A DNA stretch of 64,000 nt. It comes from Anaerolineae bacterium (lineage in GTDB: Bacteria > Chloroflexota > Anaerolineae > Aggregatilineales > Aggregatilineaceae). The notes beneath the pieces were generated by a model that ran no database searches, was not told the DNA's origin, and saw nothing but the letters and a program-made list of their open reading frames with translations. Below, in pieces: positions 46,959-56,116 of the stretch; position 1 is the stretch's first letter, and each line of letters opens with the position of its first letter. The stretch lies in assembly GCA_018432315.1 (NCBI GenBank), contig JAHDLB010000004.1:248001-312000 (forward strand), given 5' to 3'. Both the position numbers and the translations under genes were made by a program.

Positions 46959-47675
46959 TCACGTCAGTCCCAGGACCGGCACCGCCGCCCCGTGAATCGC
47001 GCGCGCCGCGTCCGACGCCAGGAACAGGAACACGTCGGCCAGGTCTTCGGGCGGAACCCATCTGTCGAAGTTGGCGTTGGGCATGGCCTCGCGGTTTTGC
47101 GGCGTGTCAATCGTGCCCGGCAGGATGCAGTTGACGTTGATCCCGTTGGCTTTCAGCTCGGCGGCCATGCTCTCGGTCAGGCGGATGACGGCGGCCTTCG
47201 AGGCGCTGTAGGCCGCGGAATGCTTGCGCCCCTTTTCGCCCGCCGGCGCGGCGGTGTGGATGATCTTGCCGCCGCCCTGCCGCAGCATGACCGGCACCAC
47301 GGCGCGGCCCAGGATGAAGGCCGTCCGCGCGTTGAGCGACAGCATGAACTCGAACGTGTCCAGCGGCGTGTCGTGGACGGGGTCCCCCGCCCGGAAGCCG
47401 CCGACGGTGTTCGCCAGCACGTCGATCCGGCCAAACCGGTCGATCACCTGGGCGACCATGTGGCGCGTGGCCGGTTCGTCGGTCAGGTCCACGCCGCCCA
47501 GCAGCAGGTGATCGGGCGAGTCCGCGAGATCCGCGAACGCCGCGCGCAGGCCGTCGCCGGCGTGGTCGACCAGGGCCAGGGTGGCGCCCGCCGCCAGAAA
47601 CCGGCGCGCGACGGCGCTGCCCAGGTTGCCGCGGGCGCCGGTGACGACCACGATCTGGTTCGAGAAGTCAAACAT
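46959..47675 (-). CDS. Short-chain dehydrogenase/reductase
   Basis: A 238-residue Rossmann-fold oxidoreductase. The cofactor motif is VVVTGARGNLGSAVARRF (TGxxGxxG), and a VDLTDE acidic site follows. The NNAG-type motif reads ANTVGGF. The catalytic Ser/Tyr/Lys region contains AAYSASKAAVIRL, and the C-terminal INVNCILPGTIDTP is typical. Substrate is unknown. The start ATG 47675 (MFDFSNQIVVVTG) has AAGGGA upstream; the frame opens two codons earlier at a GTG. It is divergent from the ABC exporter gene and shares a 90-base spacer with its promoter. Confidence 0.9.
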   Translation of the reverse strand: MFDFSNQIVVVTGARGNLGSAVARRFLAAGATLALVDHAGDGLRAAFADLADSPDHLLLGGVDLTDEPATRHMVAQVIDRFGRIDVLANTVGGFRAGDPVHDTPLDTFEFMLSLNARTAFILGRAVVPVMLRQGGGKIIHTAAPAGEKGRKHSAAYSASKAAVIRLTESMAAELKANGINVNCILPGTIDTPQNREAMPNANFDRWVPPEDLADVFLFLASDAARAIHGAAVPVLGLT

Positions 47676-47754
47676 GGTCACGTCCCTTCGCTTGTGAACG
47701 TCAGACTTGCAGCAGATTGTACGGTGTTGGCGGCAGAACGGCGATCAAAGCTGG

Positions 47755-47760
47755 TACAAT
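47755..47760 (+). promoter_or_regulatory. Candidate -10 box for the leader ORF and ABC exporter
   Basis: TACAAT at 47755-47760 is followed by CTGG, as in two other TAYAATCTGG sites at 9975 and 14807. No -35 at normal spacing is visible. An ATG lies only five bases downstream. Confidence 0.4.
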
Positions 47761-47765
47761 CTGGC

Positions 47766-47804
47766 ATGGAAAACGAAACGCGACGATCACAAAAGGTGGG
47801 ATGA
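47766..47804 (+). CDS. Possible 12-codon leader peptide before the ABC exporter
   Basis: The frame MENETRRSQKVG begins with ATG 47766, five bases after TACAAT, so the transcript would be nearly leaderless. Its TGA (47802-47804) directly abuts the ATG of the exporter gene (47805). The exporter's Shine-Dalgarno-like AAAGGTGGG lies inside this mini-ORF. The arrangement suggests translational coupling, but a chance ORF cannot be excluded. Confidence 0.4.
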   Translation: MENETRRSQKVG

Positions 47805-49760
47805 ATGCGTATGCACGGTGGCGGATGGTTCGCCTACGTTCGCGGCGAAGACGACAAAGACAAGAAGCGATACATGACGTGGCCGCTGCTCAAACGGGTG
47901 TTGGGCTATGCCCGGCCCTATCGCGGCCAGATCATTCTGCTGTTGGGCACGATCCTGGCGGTGACGGGCCTGGGCCTGCTGACGCCGCTGATCATGCGCG
48001 ACCTGATCGACCGCACGCTGCCCGCCGGTGACGCGGGGCGGCTCAACCGGCTGGCGATAGCGCTCGTGCTGATCCCGATCGTCAGCGGCGCGATCAGCGT
48101 CTCCCAGCGCAAGCTGAACGCGTCGATCGGCGAGGGCGTAATCTACGATCTGCGGCTGGCGCTCTACGCGCACTTGCAGCGGCTCTCGCTGCGCTTTTTC
48201 ACGCACACCAAGACCGGCGAGCTGATCAGCCGCCTGAATAACGACGTGATCGACGCCCAGCGCGCGATCAGCAGCACGATCGTGGACATCGTGACCAACC
48301 TGATCCAGGTCACGGCGATCCTGATCGTCATGTTCTCGCTCGAATGGCGGCTGACGCTGCTGGGCGTGATGGTCCTGCCGGCGTTCATCGTGGCGGCGCG
48401 GCGGCTGGGCGCCAAGCTCCGCCACATCGCCCGCGAGGCGATGGACCACAACGCGCAGATGAACGCGATCATGAACGAGACGCTCAACATCGGCGGCGTG
48501 CTGCTGGTCCGGCTGTTCGGGCGCACGGCGACCGAGGTCGACCGCTTCGACGCGCGGGCGGCGAAAGTGCGCGACATCGGCATCACGCGGGCGGTGACCG
48601 GCAGCCAGTTCTTCGTGATCATCGGGCTGGTCGGCGCGATCGGCACGGCGCTGGTGTACTGGGTCGGCGGGCATCTCGTGCTGAGCGGCACGTTCACCAT
48701 CGGCACGATCGTCGCGTTCGCGTCGTACCTCACCCAGTTGTACGGCGCGCTCCAGAACCTGACCAACGCGCCGGTCGCGTTCGCCACGTCGATGGTCAGC
48801 TTCGAGCGCGTGTTCGAGGTGGTCGACCTGCCGCTGGACATCGCCGAGAAACCGGGTGCGATCGTCCTGCGCGACGTGCGCGGCGCGCTGACGTTCGAGA
48901 ACGTGACCTTCGAGTACCGCATCGACGAGGAGCACCTGCTGCGCGGCGTGGAGCGTCACGGGCAGGTCGATATGGTCCAGGCGGTGCTGTCCGGCGGTGA
49001 AAAGACCAACGGCAAATCGAGCGAGCCGGTCGCGGTCAGTCAGGCGCGCGAGATCGCGCTGGAGCACGTGTCGTTCGACATCCAGCCGGGGCAGTTGGTG
49101 GCGCTGGTGGGGCCGAGCGGCGCGGGCAAAACCACGCTGACCTACCTCATCCCGCGCCTGTACGATCCCACCGAGGGGCGCATCCTGCTCGACGGGCACG
49201 ACCTGCGCGACGTGACGCTCAGCTCGCTGGCCGCCCAGGTGGGCATGGTCACGCAGGAAACGCACCTGTTCCACGACACGATCCGCACCAATTTGCTCTA
49301 CGCCCGCCTGGACGCGACCCAGGACGAGATCGAGGCGGCCTGCCGCGCGGCCAACATTCACGACTTCATCGCCGGCCTGCCGGACGGCTACGACACGGTC
49401 GTCGGCGAGCGCGGCTATCGCCTGAGCGGGGGCGAAAAGCAGCGCCTCGCCATCGCGCGCGTGATCCTCAAAGATCCGCGCATCCTGGTGCTGGACGAGG
49501 CGACCAGCCACCTCGACAGCCAGTCCGAAGCGCTGATCCAGGACGCGCTGAAGAAGGTGATGGCGGGCCGGACGAGCATCGTCATCGCGCACCGGCTGAG
49601 CACGATCCTGGCCGCCGACCTGATCCTGGTGATCGACCGGGGCCAGATCGTCGAGCAAGGCCGGCACGCCGACCTGATCGCGCAAGGTGGGCTGTACGCG
49701 CGGCTGTACGAGACGCAGTTCAGCCGCGATCAGAACGGCGCCCGGCTCGATCCGGCTTAG
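47805..49760 (+). CDS. ABC exporter, fused membrane and ATPase domains
   Basis: A 651-residue type IV half-transporter with six membrane helices (from LLKRVLGYARPYRGQIILLL) and a nucleotide-binding domain with all motifs: Walker A GPSGAGKTT, Q-loop VTQETHLF, signature YRLSGGEKQR, Walker B RILVLDEATSHLD and IAHRLST. Odd feature: between the first NBD strand (LTFENVTFEYRIDEEHLL) and the strand leading to Walker A (ALEHVSFDIQPGQLVALV) there is a charged insert of about 45 residues. Substrate is unknown; lipid or drug export is typical. It ends in a four-base overlap with the convergent SLC13 gene. Confidence 0.9.
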   Translation: MRMHGGGWFAYVRGEDDKDKKRYMTWPLLKRVLGYARPYRGQIILLLGTILAVTGLGLLTPLIMRDLIDRTLPAGDAGRLNRLAIALVLIPIVSGAISVSQRKLNASIGEGVIYDLRLALYAHLQRLSLRFFTHTKTGELISRLNNDVIDAQRAISSTIVDIVTNLIQVTAILIVMFSLEWRLTLLGVMVLPAFIVAARRLGAKLRHIAREAMDHNAQMNAIMNETLNIGGVLLVRLFGRTATEVDRFDARAAKVRDIGITRAVTGSQFFVIIGLVGAIGTALVYWVGGHLVLSGTFTIGTIVAFASYLTQLYGALQNLTNAPVAFATSMVSFERVFEVVDLPLDIAEKPGAIVLRDVRGALTFENVTFEYRIDEEHLLRGVERHGQVDMVQAVLSGGEKTNGKSSEPVAVSQAREIALEHVSFDIQPGQLVALVGPSGAGKTTLTYLIPRLYDPTEGRILLDGHDLRDVTLSSLAAQVGMVTQETHLFHDTIRTNLLYARLDATQDEIEAACRAANIHDFIAGLPDGYDTVVGERGYRLSGGEKQRLAIARVILKDPRILVLDEATSHLDSQSEALIQDALKKVMAGRTSIVIAHRLSTILAADLILVIDRGQIVEQGRHADLIAQGGLYARLYETQFSRDQNGARLDPA

Positions 49761-51631
49761 AACGGGTACAACAGCGGCACGCCGATCAACGCCACCAGCA
49801 GCATGAGCAGGATCATCGGCAGGCCGATTTTGATGTAGTCCACGAACCGGTATTCGCCCGCGCCCATCACCAGTGTGTTGACTGGCGAGGCCACCGGCGA
49901 GGCGAAGGCCATCGACGCGGCGATAGCGACCGCCATCAGGAAGGCCTGGGGCGCGACGTCCAGCTCGCGGGCGGTCGCCAGCGCGATCGGCGCGATCAGC
50001 ACGGCGGTGGCCGTGTTGGAGATCACCTGCGTGAAGGCCGACGTGATCAGGAACAGGCCGGCCATGATCACCAGCGGGCCGAAGTCGCCCAGGTGCTCGG
50101 TCAGGTTTTCGGCCACCAGCGACACCAGCCCGACCTGTTCGAGCGCCGTGCTCATGGGCAGCATCCCCGCGATCAGCACGATGCTCTTCCAGTCGATGGC
50201 CGCGTAGGCGTCGTCCATCGTCAGGCAGCCGGTCAGCACCATCAGCAGCCCGGCGGCCATGCTCACCGTCGCCACCGACCCCACGCCCGCGATCAGGGCG
50301 ATCAGCATCCCGGCCAGGATCGCCAGCGCGATCGGCGCGCGGGACCGGTTCGGCGCGCCCAGCATCGACTCCGGCTGGCCCATCACGACGAAATCTTTTG
50401 GATTCTTCTTGAGCGCCAGGATGTCGTTCCAATAGCCCTGGACCAGCAGAATGTCCCCGAACTGGAGCCGCGTTTCCTTCAGGTCGAGCTTGCCATCCTG
50501 GCCGGGGCGGCTGATGTTGAGCACCGTCAGCCTGTGGGTCGAGCCGAAGCGCGTTTCGACCAGCGTCTTGCCCACCAACGACGAGCGCGGCGGCAGCACC
50601 ACCTCCGCGATTCCGGCTTCCTGGTTGATCAGCGCGGCCTCGTCGGCGGGCTGGACCGGCTGCATCACCAGGTTCCAATAGGCGACCGCTTCCTTGACCG
50701 CGGTTTCCTCGCCCTGCGCGATCAAGACGTCGCCCTCGTGGATCACCGTGTCGGCGGTCGGGCGGACCGGCTCGGCGGCGTCCGACTGCCAGACCAGCCG
50801 CTGATCGCCAAACCGGACCAGGGGCTGCGGCTCGGCGGTGCGGCGGATCTCCAGCACCGTGACGTCGAATTCCTGCCGGAACTGCGAGTCCGCGACCGTC
50901 TTGCCGGGCAGGTTGGACCCGGCAGGCACACGGAGCCGGAAGAGGTTGTCCGGCAGGCGGTACACGTCGAGCAGCTCGCGCGGGCTGAGAAGCTGCTGCT
51001 GCAGGCTCTGCTTGCTGCGGCGGTCGGGCAGGATGCGGCGCCCGGCGACGATCATGAACGTGACCCCGGCCACGAGCATCATCACACCGACCGGCGTGTA
51101 CGAGAAGAAATGGAACGGGTTTTCCGCGTTCTCGCGCAGCAGGTCGCTGACGATGATGTTGGCGGGCGTGCCGATCAGGGTCATGGCGCCGCCCAACAGC
51201 GCGCCATACGACAGCGGGATCAGCAGCTTGGACGGGCTGAGGTTGGCGGTGCGCGCCAGGCTGACGATGGCCGGCAGCAGCACGGCGACCGTCCCGGTGT
51301 CGCTCATGAATCCCGACAGCAGGCCGCTGGTCAGCATGATCACCAGCACCAGGCGCGTTTCGCTGTCGCCCGCAACGCGCAGGATTCGCTGGCCGATGAC
51401 CGCCGCCAGCCCCGTCTTTAGCACGGCCCCGCCCACGATGAACAGCGAGGCGACGATCAGCACGACGGAATTGGAGAACCCGGCCAGCGCGTCAGCGGTC
51501 GAGAGCAGGCCGGTGACCATCAGCGTCACGACGACGCCCAACGCCACCACGTCCACGCGCAGCCATTCGGTCACGAACAACACGATGGCAACCGCCAGGA
51601 TTGCCAGGGTCAGCCACATATCACCGGTCAT
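49757..51631 (-). CDS. SLC13/DASS-type permease with two RCK_C domains
   Basis: A 624-residue membrane transporter. Two blocks of hydrophobic helices flank a soluble middle (about residues 210-420) holding two TrkA-C-like domains (LPGKTVADSQFRQEFDVTVL and LVGKTLVETRFGSTHRLTVL). The transport motifs are SDTGTVAVLLPAIVSLAR with IGTPANIIVSDLL, and SNTATAVLIAPIALATA. The family carries di- and tricarboxylates, sulfate or other anions with sodium. ATG 51631 has TGGAG upstream. It is the last gene of the minus-strand sugar operon, 61 bases after the kinase gene. The TTAG at 49757-49760 gives overlapping stops with the ABC gene. Confidence 0.9.
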   Translation of the reverse strand: MTGDMWLTLAILAVAIVLFVTEWLRVDVVALGVVVTLMVTGLLSTADALAGFSNSVVLIVASLFIVGGAVLKTGLAAVIGQRILRVAGDSETRLVLVIMLTSGLLSGFMSDTGTVAVLLPAIVSLARTANLSPSKLLIPLSYGALLGGAMTLIGTPANIIVSDLLRENAENPFHFFSYTPVGVMMLVAGVTFMIVAGRRILPDRRSKQSLQQQLLSPRELLDVYRLPDNLFRLRVPAGSNLPGKTVADSQFRQEFDVTVLEIRRTAEPQPLVRFGDQRLVWQSDAAEPVRPTADTVIHEGDVLIAQGEETAVKEAVAYWNLVMQPVQPADEAALINQEAGIAEVVLPPRSSLVGKTLVETRFGSTHRLTVLNISRPGQDGKLDLKETRLQFGDILLVQGYWNDILALKKNPKDFVVMGQPESMLGAPNRSRAPIALAILAGMLIALIAGVGSVATVSMAAGLLMVLTGCLTMDDAYAAIDWKSIVLIAGMLPMSTALEQVGLVSLVAENLTEHLGDFGPLVIMAGLFLITSAFTQVISNTATAVLIAPIALATARELDVAPQAFLMAVAIAASMAFASPVASPVNTLVMGAGEYRFVDYIKIGLPMILLMLLVALIGVPLLYPF

Positions 51632-51692
51632 ACACACTCCAGGGAAATAGGGGGCCGGGGCGAGGTCACGGTGGTGCCCCGGCCCAAACAGG

Positions 51693-53183
51693 CTACAGGG
51701 TGGACAACGTATCGAAGGCGGGCTTGAGCGTGGGATACAGGTCCCGGTACAGCGCGTAAATCGCCTCGTAGTCCGGCGCGTGGGGGCCCGGCTCGACACG
51801 CTCGCCCAGCTTGACGGTCCGCTCGGCAGCGGTGGCGACGTCCGGCCACACGCCGCCGCCCACGCCGGCCAGCAGCGCCGCGCCATAGGCCGCGCCTTCG
51901 ATCGCCTCGGCGACGACCAGCGGCACGCCGAACACGTCGGCCAGGATCTGGCGCCAGACCGGGCTTTTGACGCCGCCGCCGCTGGCCCGCACTTCGTCGA
52001 TGATTCCCGCCTCGCTGTTCTTGATCAGCTCGAAACCATCGCGCAGACCGAAGGCGACGCCTTCCAGCACGGCGCGCGTCAAGTGAGCGCGCGAGTGCCG
52101 CGCCGTCAGGCCGACGAACGCGCCGCGCGCCAGCGGGTCCGGGTGGGGCGTTCGCTCACCGGTCAGGTAGGGCAGGAAGACCAGCCCATCCGCGCCGGGC
52201 GCCACGCTCGCCGCTTCGCCCGTGAGCGGGCCGAAGTCCTCGCCGGGGGCCAGCGTGTCGCGGAACCATTGCAGGCTGCCCGCCGCGCTGAGCATCACGC
52301 CCATGAAGTGCCACTGGTCGGGCACGGCGTGGCAGAACGCGTGCAGACGACCCTCCGGCTCGTAGGCGTAGCTCGCCAGCGGCGCGAAGACCACGCCCGA
52401 CGTGCCAACCGTGAGCGCGACGATGCCGGGCTTCACCGCGCCGACACCGGTCGCCTGGGCGGCCTGGTCGCCGCCGCCGCCCACCACGGGCGTCCCGGCC
52501 CTCAGCCCGGTCTGGCGGGCCGCGTCTTCGCTCACGGTGCTGGTGATCTGCGGGCCTTCGTGCACGGGCGGCAGCCATTCGGCGGGGATGTCCAGCGCGC
52601 GCAGCACTTCGTCGGACCACTCGCGCCGGGCGACGTTGAGCAGCACGGTGCCCGCCGCCCCGGCCAGGTCGGTCGCGTAACCGCCGGTGAGCCTGAACCG
52701 GATGTAGTCTTTGGGCAGCAGAACGTGCGCGATCCGCGCGTAGACGTCCGGCTCGTGCTTGCGCACCCACAGGATCTTGGGCGCGGTGAAGCCGGTCAGG
52801 GCGCGGTTGCCGGTGAGCTGGATGAACCGCTCCTCGCCGACGGTGGCGTGAATCTCGTCACATTCGGCTTGCGTGCGCTGGTCGTTCCACAGGATCGCCG
52901 GGCGCAGCACCTCGCCGCGCGCGTCCAGGCACACCAGCCCGTGCATTTGCCCGGTGAGGCCGATGGCCTGGATCGCGCCGGGGTCGTCGATCTGCCCCAG
53001 CACGACCTTGATCGCCGCGGCCATGCCCGCCCACCAGTCGGACGGGTTCTGCTCGCTCCACAGCGGGCGGGGCTGGCTGAGGTCGTGCGGCGTGGTGTGG
53101 CTGGCGACCACGGCGCCCGTCTCGTCGATCAGGAGCGCCTTGGAGCCGGTGGTGCTCACATCCAGACCCAGTAAGTATCTCAT
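51693..53183 (-). CDS. xylB: Xylulokinase-like FGGY-family sugar kinase
   Basis: A 496-residue FGGY carbohydrate kinase. MRYLLGLDVSTTGSKALLID is the N-terminal phosphate-binding motif, IGLTGQMHGLVCLD is the XylB substrate signature, and GGGGDQAAQATGVG with LTVGTSGVVF forms the ATPase core. ASGGGVKSPVWRQILADV is the C-terminal FGGY motif. The sequence fits D-xylulose kinase, but the neighbours (FucI-like isomerase, aldolase) suggest the true ketose may differ. GAGGAG precedes ATG 53183. It lies 43 bases after the UroD-like gene. Confidence 0.9.
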   Translation of the reverse strand: MRYLLGLDVSTTGSKALLIDETGAVVASHTTPHDLSQPRPLWSEQNPSDWWAGMAAAIKVVLGQIDDPGAIQAIGLTGQMHGLVCLDARGEVLRPAILWNDQRTQAECDEIHATVGEERFIQLTGNRALTGFTAPKILWVRKHEPDVYARIAHVLLPKDYIRFRLTGGYATDLAGAAGTVLLNVARREWSDEVLRALDIPAEWLPPVHEGPQITSTVSEDAARQTGLRAGTPVVGGGGDQAAQATGVGAVKPGIVALTVGTSGVVFAPLASYAYEPEGRLHAFCHAVPDQWHFMGVMLSAAGSLQWFRDTLAPGEDFGPLTGEAASVAPGADGLVFLPYLTGERTPHPDPLARGAFVGLTARHSRAHLTRAVLEGVAFGLRDGFELIKNSEAGIIDEVRASGGGVKSPVWRQILADVFGVPLVVAEAIEGAAYGAALLAGVGGGVWPDVATAAERTVKLGERVEPGPHAPDYEAIYALYRDLYPTLKPAFDTLSTL

Positions 53184-53226
53184 TGTTCCTACTCCTCGTT
53201 AGCACAGAAACCAAAATGATCCGCGT

Positions 53227-54246
53227 TTAGTTGGGCGCCGCCAACACCTCGCCGAACGCGTGCAGGTTCTCGGCGGGCGTGTTGCGCGGGACCTCGCAGC
53301 CGGGCGCGGCCAGCCAGTTGGGACCGCCCGCATCGCGGCAGCCGAGAACCGCCTGACGGATGCCCTCCGGCGTGCCGCTGTACAACACGGCCACCGGGTC
53401 GATATTGCCGCACAGCGCGATCGCCGGATCGATGTCTTCCACCTGGGCGCGCGCCTTCGCCAGGTCGACCTGCCAGTCCAGGTCGATGATCTGCGCGCCG
53501 CTGTGGGCCATGTCACCGACAATGCGCGTCGTGTTGCCGCAAATGTGCAGCCGCGCGCTGGCGCCCGCCCCGCGCACCGCCTCGAAGATGCGCTGTTCGT
53601 AGGGCAGCGCGAACCGGCGGTAGGCGGCGGGGTTCACCTGCGAGGCGATGGCGTCGCCCAGGCCGATGATCGTCGCCCCGGCCTCGACCTGCGCCAGCGC
53701 GAACGCGATCGCCGTTTCGGTGCAGCGCTCGAGCAGCTCCTCGACCCAGTCTTCCCGGTCGTAGAGATCGTACATCAGGGCGCTGACGCCGCGCAGGTCG
53801 GCGGCTTCGGCCAGCGCGCCCTCGACCCAGCCCTGGACCGGCACCTGCCCCCCGGCGCGCGCGTGAAACAGGCGGATCGCGTCCACCCGGTCGCGCATCC
53901 GGCTGCCGGGCGCCAGCGGATCGGGCGCGGGCAGCGTGGCGAGGTCGGACGGGTCCTTAAGGCGCGGCTCGGTGCAGATCGGCAGGCCGTTCTCCGGGAA
54001 GGTGATCTGCGCGCCGAAATCGGCGGCTTCGCGGTACGGGTCGCTGATGGCGTCGAGGATGTCCAGGCCGAAGACCTCGACCGTCTTGAAATTCGCCTCG
54101 CACAGCACGTTGTAGTCCTGGTAGTAGCGGGCCAGCGGCGCGCCGATCTGGTCGGCGGCGAACTGCATGACCAGCGTCATGTTGGGGACGCGGTCGACCG
54201 GTTGCCCCCCCAGGCGCGCGGTGAGTCGTTCGGTAGATGTCATCAT
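53227..54246 (-). CDS. Uroporphyrinogen decarboxylase (URO-D) fold protein
   Basis: A 339-residue protein of the URO-D superfamily. It is not a heme-pathway HemE by context. A metal-type site is visible as in cobalamin methyltransferases of the MtaA/CmuA group: His and Cys in ARLHICGNTTRIV, and Cys in LAAPGCEVPRNTP. Other markers are GWVEGALAEAADLRG and IIGLGDAIASQVNP. Such proteins move methyl groups from or to corrinoids or thiols. Here it lies inside a sugar operon with no corrinoid protein nearby. ATG 54246 or 54243 is likely; GAAGGA is upstream. Confidence 0.85.
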   Translation of the reverse strand: MMTSTERLTARLGGQPVDRVPNMTLVMQFAADQIGAPLARYYQDYNVLCEANFKTVEVFGLDILDAISDPYREAADFGAQITFPENGLPICTEPRLKDPSDLATLPAPDPLAPGSRMRDRVDAIRLFHARAGGQVPVQGWVEGALAEAADLRGVSALMYDLYDREDWVEELLERCTETAIAFALAQVEAGATIIGLGDAIASQVNPAAYRRFALPYEQRIFEAVRGAGASARLHICGNTTRIVGDMAHSGAQIIDLDWQVDLAKARAQVEDIDPAIALCGNIDPVAVLYSGTPEGIRQAVLGCRDAGGPNWLAAPGCEVPRNTPAENLHAFGEVLAAPN

Positions 54247-54354
54247 GGGTGGTGTGCGTCCTTCGGAACTATCCAAAAATCGAAACCAGTGTGAAAAAGC
54301 GTGCCCTTCGTAACAGCAATGATACCGGCAAAACGCCGCTTTCTCGATTCTCCC

Positions 54355-54942
54355 TCACCGCCTGCGCACGGCCTGCACCAACGACGTGACGTTCTCGTCC
54401 GTCCGATCCCGCTGGAGCCGGTAAATCGCGATGGCCTCCAGGTGGTAGACGACGGCGACGCCGGCTGTCAGGTACCCCAGGAGCGGGTAGAACCGGTCGA
54501 GCAGCATGGTGAGCATCAGCAGCAGCACCAGCGCCGACGCCAGCTTGCCGCTGTAGAGATGGATGGCCGCCAGGCTGTGCAGGTAGCGGTACGCCGTGGC
54601 GTACATCAGGATCGACGTGACGGTTGGGACGATGAACACGTGCGGGTAGTCCGGAAAGACCCTGGCGAACTCGTCCCAGACGAGCCAGACGAAGATCGCC
54701 ATGCTGGGCAGCCAGATCGCCAGGTCGATCACCGTATCCAGCCGCCGCCCGAGGTCCGATTCGATGTGCAGCCGCCGCGCGACGAAACCGTCGATCGCGT
54801 CCAGGAACAATTGGGCGCCGAACAATCCCACGAACGCTTCGGGCTGTTGCAGGATTCCCGCGAGCACGATGAACGGCAGAAACCCCAGCCGCGAGAGCGA
54901 GATGATGTTCGCCAACTGCTGGCGCTGAAAGACGATCCGCAC
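54355..54942 (-). CDS. CDP-alcohol phosphatidyltransferase family protein
   Basis: A 195-residue membrane enzyme with the complete CDP-OH-P signature DAIDGFVARRLHIESDLGRR followed by LDTVID, that is Dx2DGx2ARx8Gx3Dx3D. About five further hydrophobic segments follow. The family transfers a phospho-alcohol from CDP-linked substrates, as in phosphatidylglycerol or phosphatidylinositol synthesis. The acceptor alcohol is unknown. Its place between a PfkB kinase (33 bases) and a UroD-like gene (108 bases) in a sugar operon is unusual, and it may make a sugar- or polyol-headed lipid. Confidence 0.88.
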   Translation of the reverse strand: MRIVFQRQQLANIISLSRLGFLPFIVLAGILQQPEAFVGLFGAQLFLDAIDGFVARRLHIESDLGRRLDTVIDLAIWLPSMAIFVWLVWDEFARVFPDYPHVFIVPTVTSILMYATAYRYLHSLAAIHLYSGKLASALVLLLMLTMLLDRFYPLLGYLTAGVAVVYHLEAIAIYRLQRDRTDENVTSLVQAVRRR

Positions 54943-54975
54943 TCTTCACGCCTCCTGATGAATGTGCGCGGGCGC

Positions 54976-56112
54976 TCACCTCTCGTCGTGAGGGCCAACC
55001 CACAGCGAATGGGCGTCGTCCCACGTCCAGCCAGACGCGGTGATGGTCACGGATTGGCGGCCCCACCCGGCGGCCACGCGGGCTTGAGTCTCGTCCCAGG
55101 GCCGGACGCCGCTCAGGGCGTCGGCGGCTTCCACGTTGCACGCGCCAACCGCGACCGCGCTGGTCAGCGCCTCCTCGGGCGGCTGCCCGCGCAGGATGCC
55201 CGCCAGGAACCCGGCGATGGTGGCGTCGCCCGCGCCGGTCGTGCCCACCAGCGGCTGGGGCTCGAAGCAGGGCGCCCACAATTCGCGGCTCCGCCAGCCC
55301 GCGCCGCGCAGGAACGGCACGCCCTCCGGCCCGGTGCGCAGGTACAGGCCGCGGTCGCCCAGCTTGAGCACCACGATCCACGCGCCCAGCGCCAGCATCT
55401 CGGCGGCGATGGTCGAGAGGAGCGCGTCGTCGGGCGGGTCGGCGGCGGGCATATGCCCGCGCAGCATGACGACCAGTTCGTCCAGGCTGGGCAGGAAGAT
55501 GTCCACGTGCGGCAGCGTGCGCGCGAAGACCGCCGGCCAATTCACCTGGCCGCCCAGCCCTTTCGGGTCGGGCATGGCCGTGTCGAGCGAGGTGATCGCC
55601 CCGGTGGCTTTGGCGCGGCGGTACATGGTGACCAGCTCCGCGCCGCCATTCGCCACCATGCGCGCCATGATCGGCGGGTAGCCGAAGTGGAACAACCGCG
55701 CCCCGTCCATCTGGTCGTAGCGCACGTCGTCCGCGCCGAAGGTGGCATTCGCCCCGGCACAGTGCAGAAACGTCCGGTCGTGGCCGGGCGGGCTGAACAC
55801 GACCGAATAGGACGTCGTTTCGCCCGGCGTGACGATCATGTGATCGGCCAGGGCCGGGTCGTCGTCGCGCAACTGGTGCAGCACGATCCGCCCAAAGTCG
55901 TCGTCGCCAACCTTGCCCATCAGACGGGTGCGAATCCCCAGGCGGTGCAGGTTGCGCCCGGTGTTGGACACCGGCCCACCCGTCGCCAGAATGGCCGGGC
56001 CGATCTCGATAACGGCGCCCGGCCTGAGATCCGTCCGGACGTCGATCGGCGGCAGGTCCGGGATCATGTCCAGGCAGATGTGACCGGCAACAACCGCGTC
56101 AGGTTGGGGCAT
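54976..56112 (-). CDS. PfkB-family carbohydrate kinase
   Basis: A 378-residue ribokinase-fold kinase. The N-terminal GHICLDMIPDL and the double-glycine region ATGGPVSNTGRNLHRLG bind sugar. The anion-hole and catalytic base motif is VGTTGAGDATIAGFLAGIL near the C-terminus, with Asp as base. It is longer than typical PfkB kinases, with a C-terminal tail (WTWDDAHSLWVG). The phosphorylated sugar is unknown. It starts four bases after the aldolase gene, implying translational coupling, so a ketose-phosphate kinase feeding the aldolase is a reasonable inference. Confidence 0.9.
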   Translation of the reverse strand: MPQPDAVVAGHICLDMIPDLPPIDVRTDLRPGAVIEIGPAILATGGPVSNTGRNLHRLGIRTRLMGKVGDDDFGRIVLHQLRDDDPALADHMIVTPGETTSYSVVFSPPGHDRTFLHCAGANATFGADDVRYDQMDGARLFHFGYPPIMARMVANGGAELVTMYRRAKATGAITSLDTAMPDPKGLGGQVNWPAVFARTLPHVDIFLPSLDELVVMLRGHMPAADPPDDALLSTIAAEMLALGAWIVVLKLGDRGLYLRTGPEGVPFLRGAGWRSRELWAPCFEPQPLVGTTGAGDATIAGFLAGILRGQPPEEALTSAVAVGACNVEAADALSGVRPWDETQARVAAGWGRQSVTITASGWTWDDAHSLWVGPHDER

Positions 56113-56116
56113 GGGC

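Noticed and set aside
47787-50678. A 963-codon minus-strand frame spanning the ABC exporter and SLC13 genes
   Set aside because: It crosses two well-supported genes in another frame and has the composition of a shadow ORF.
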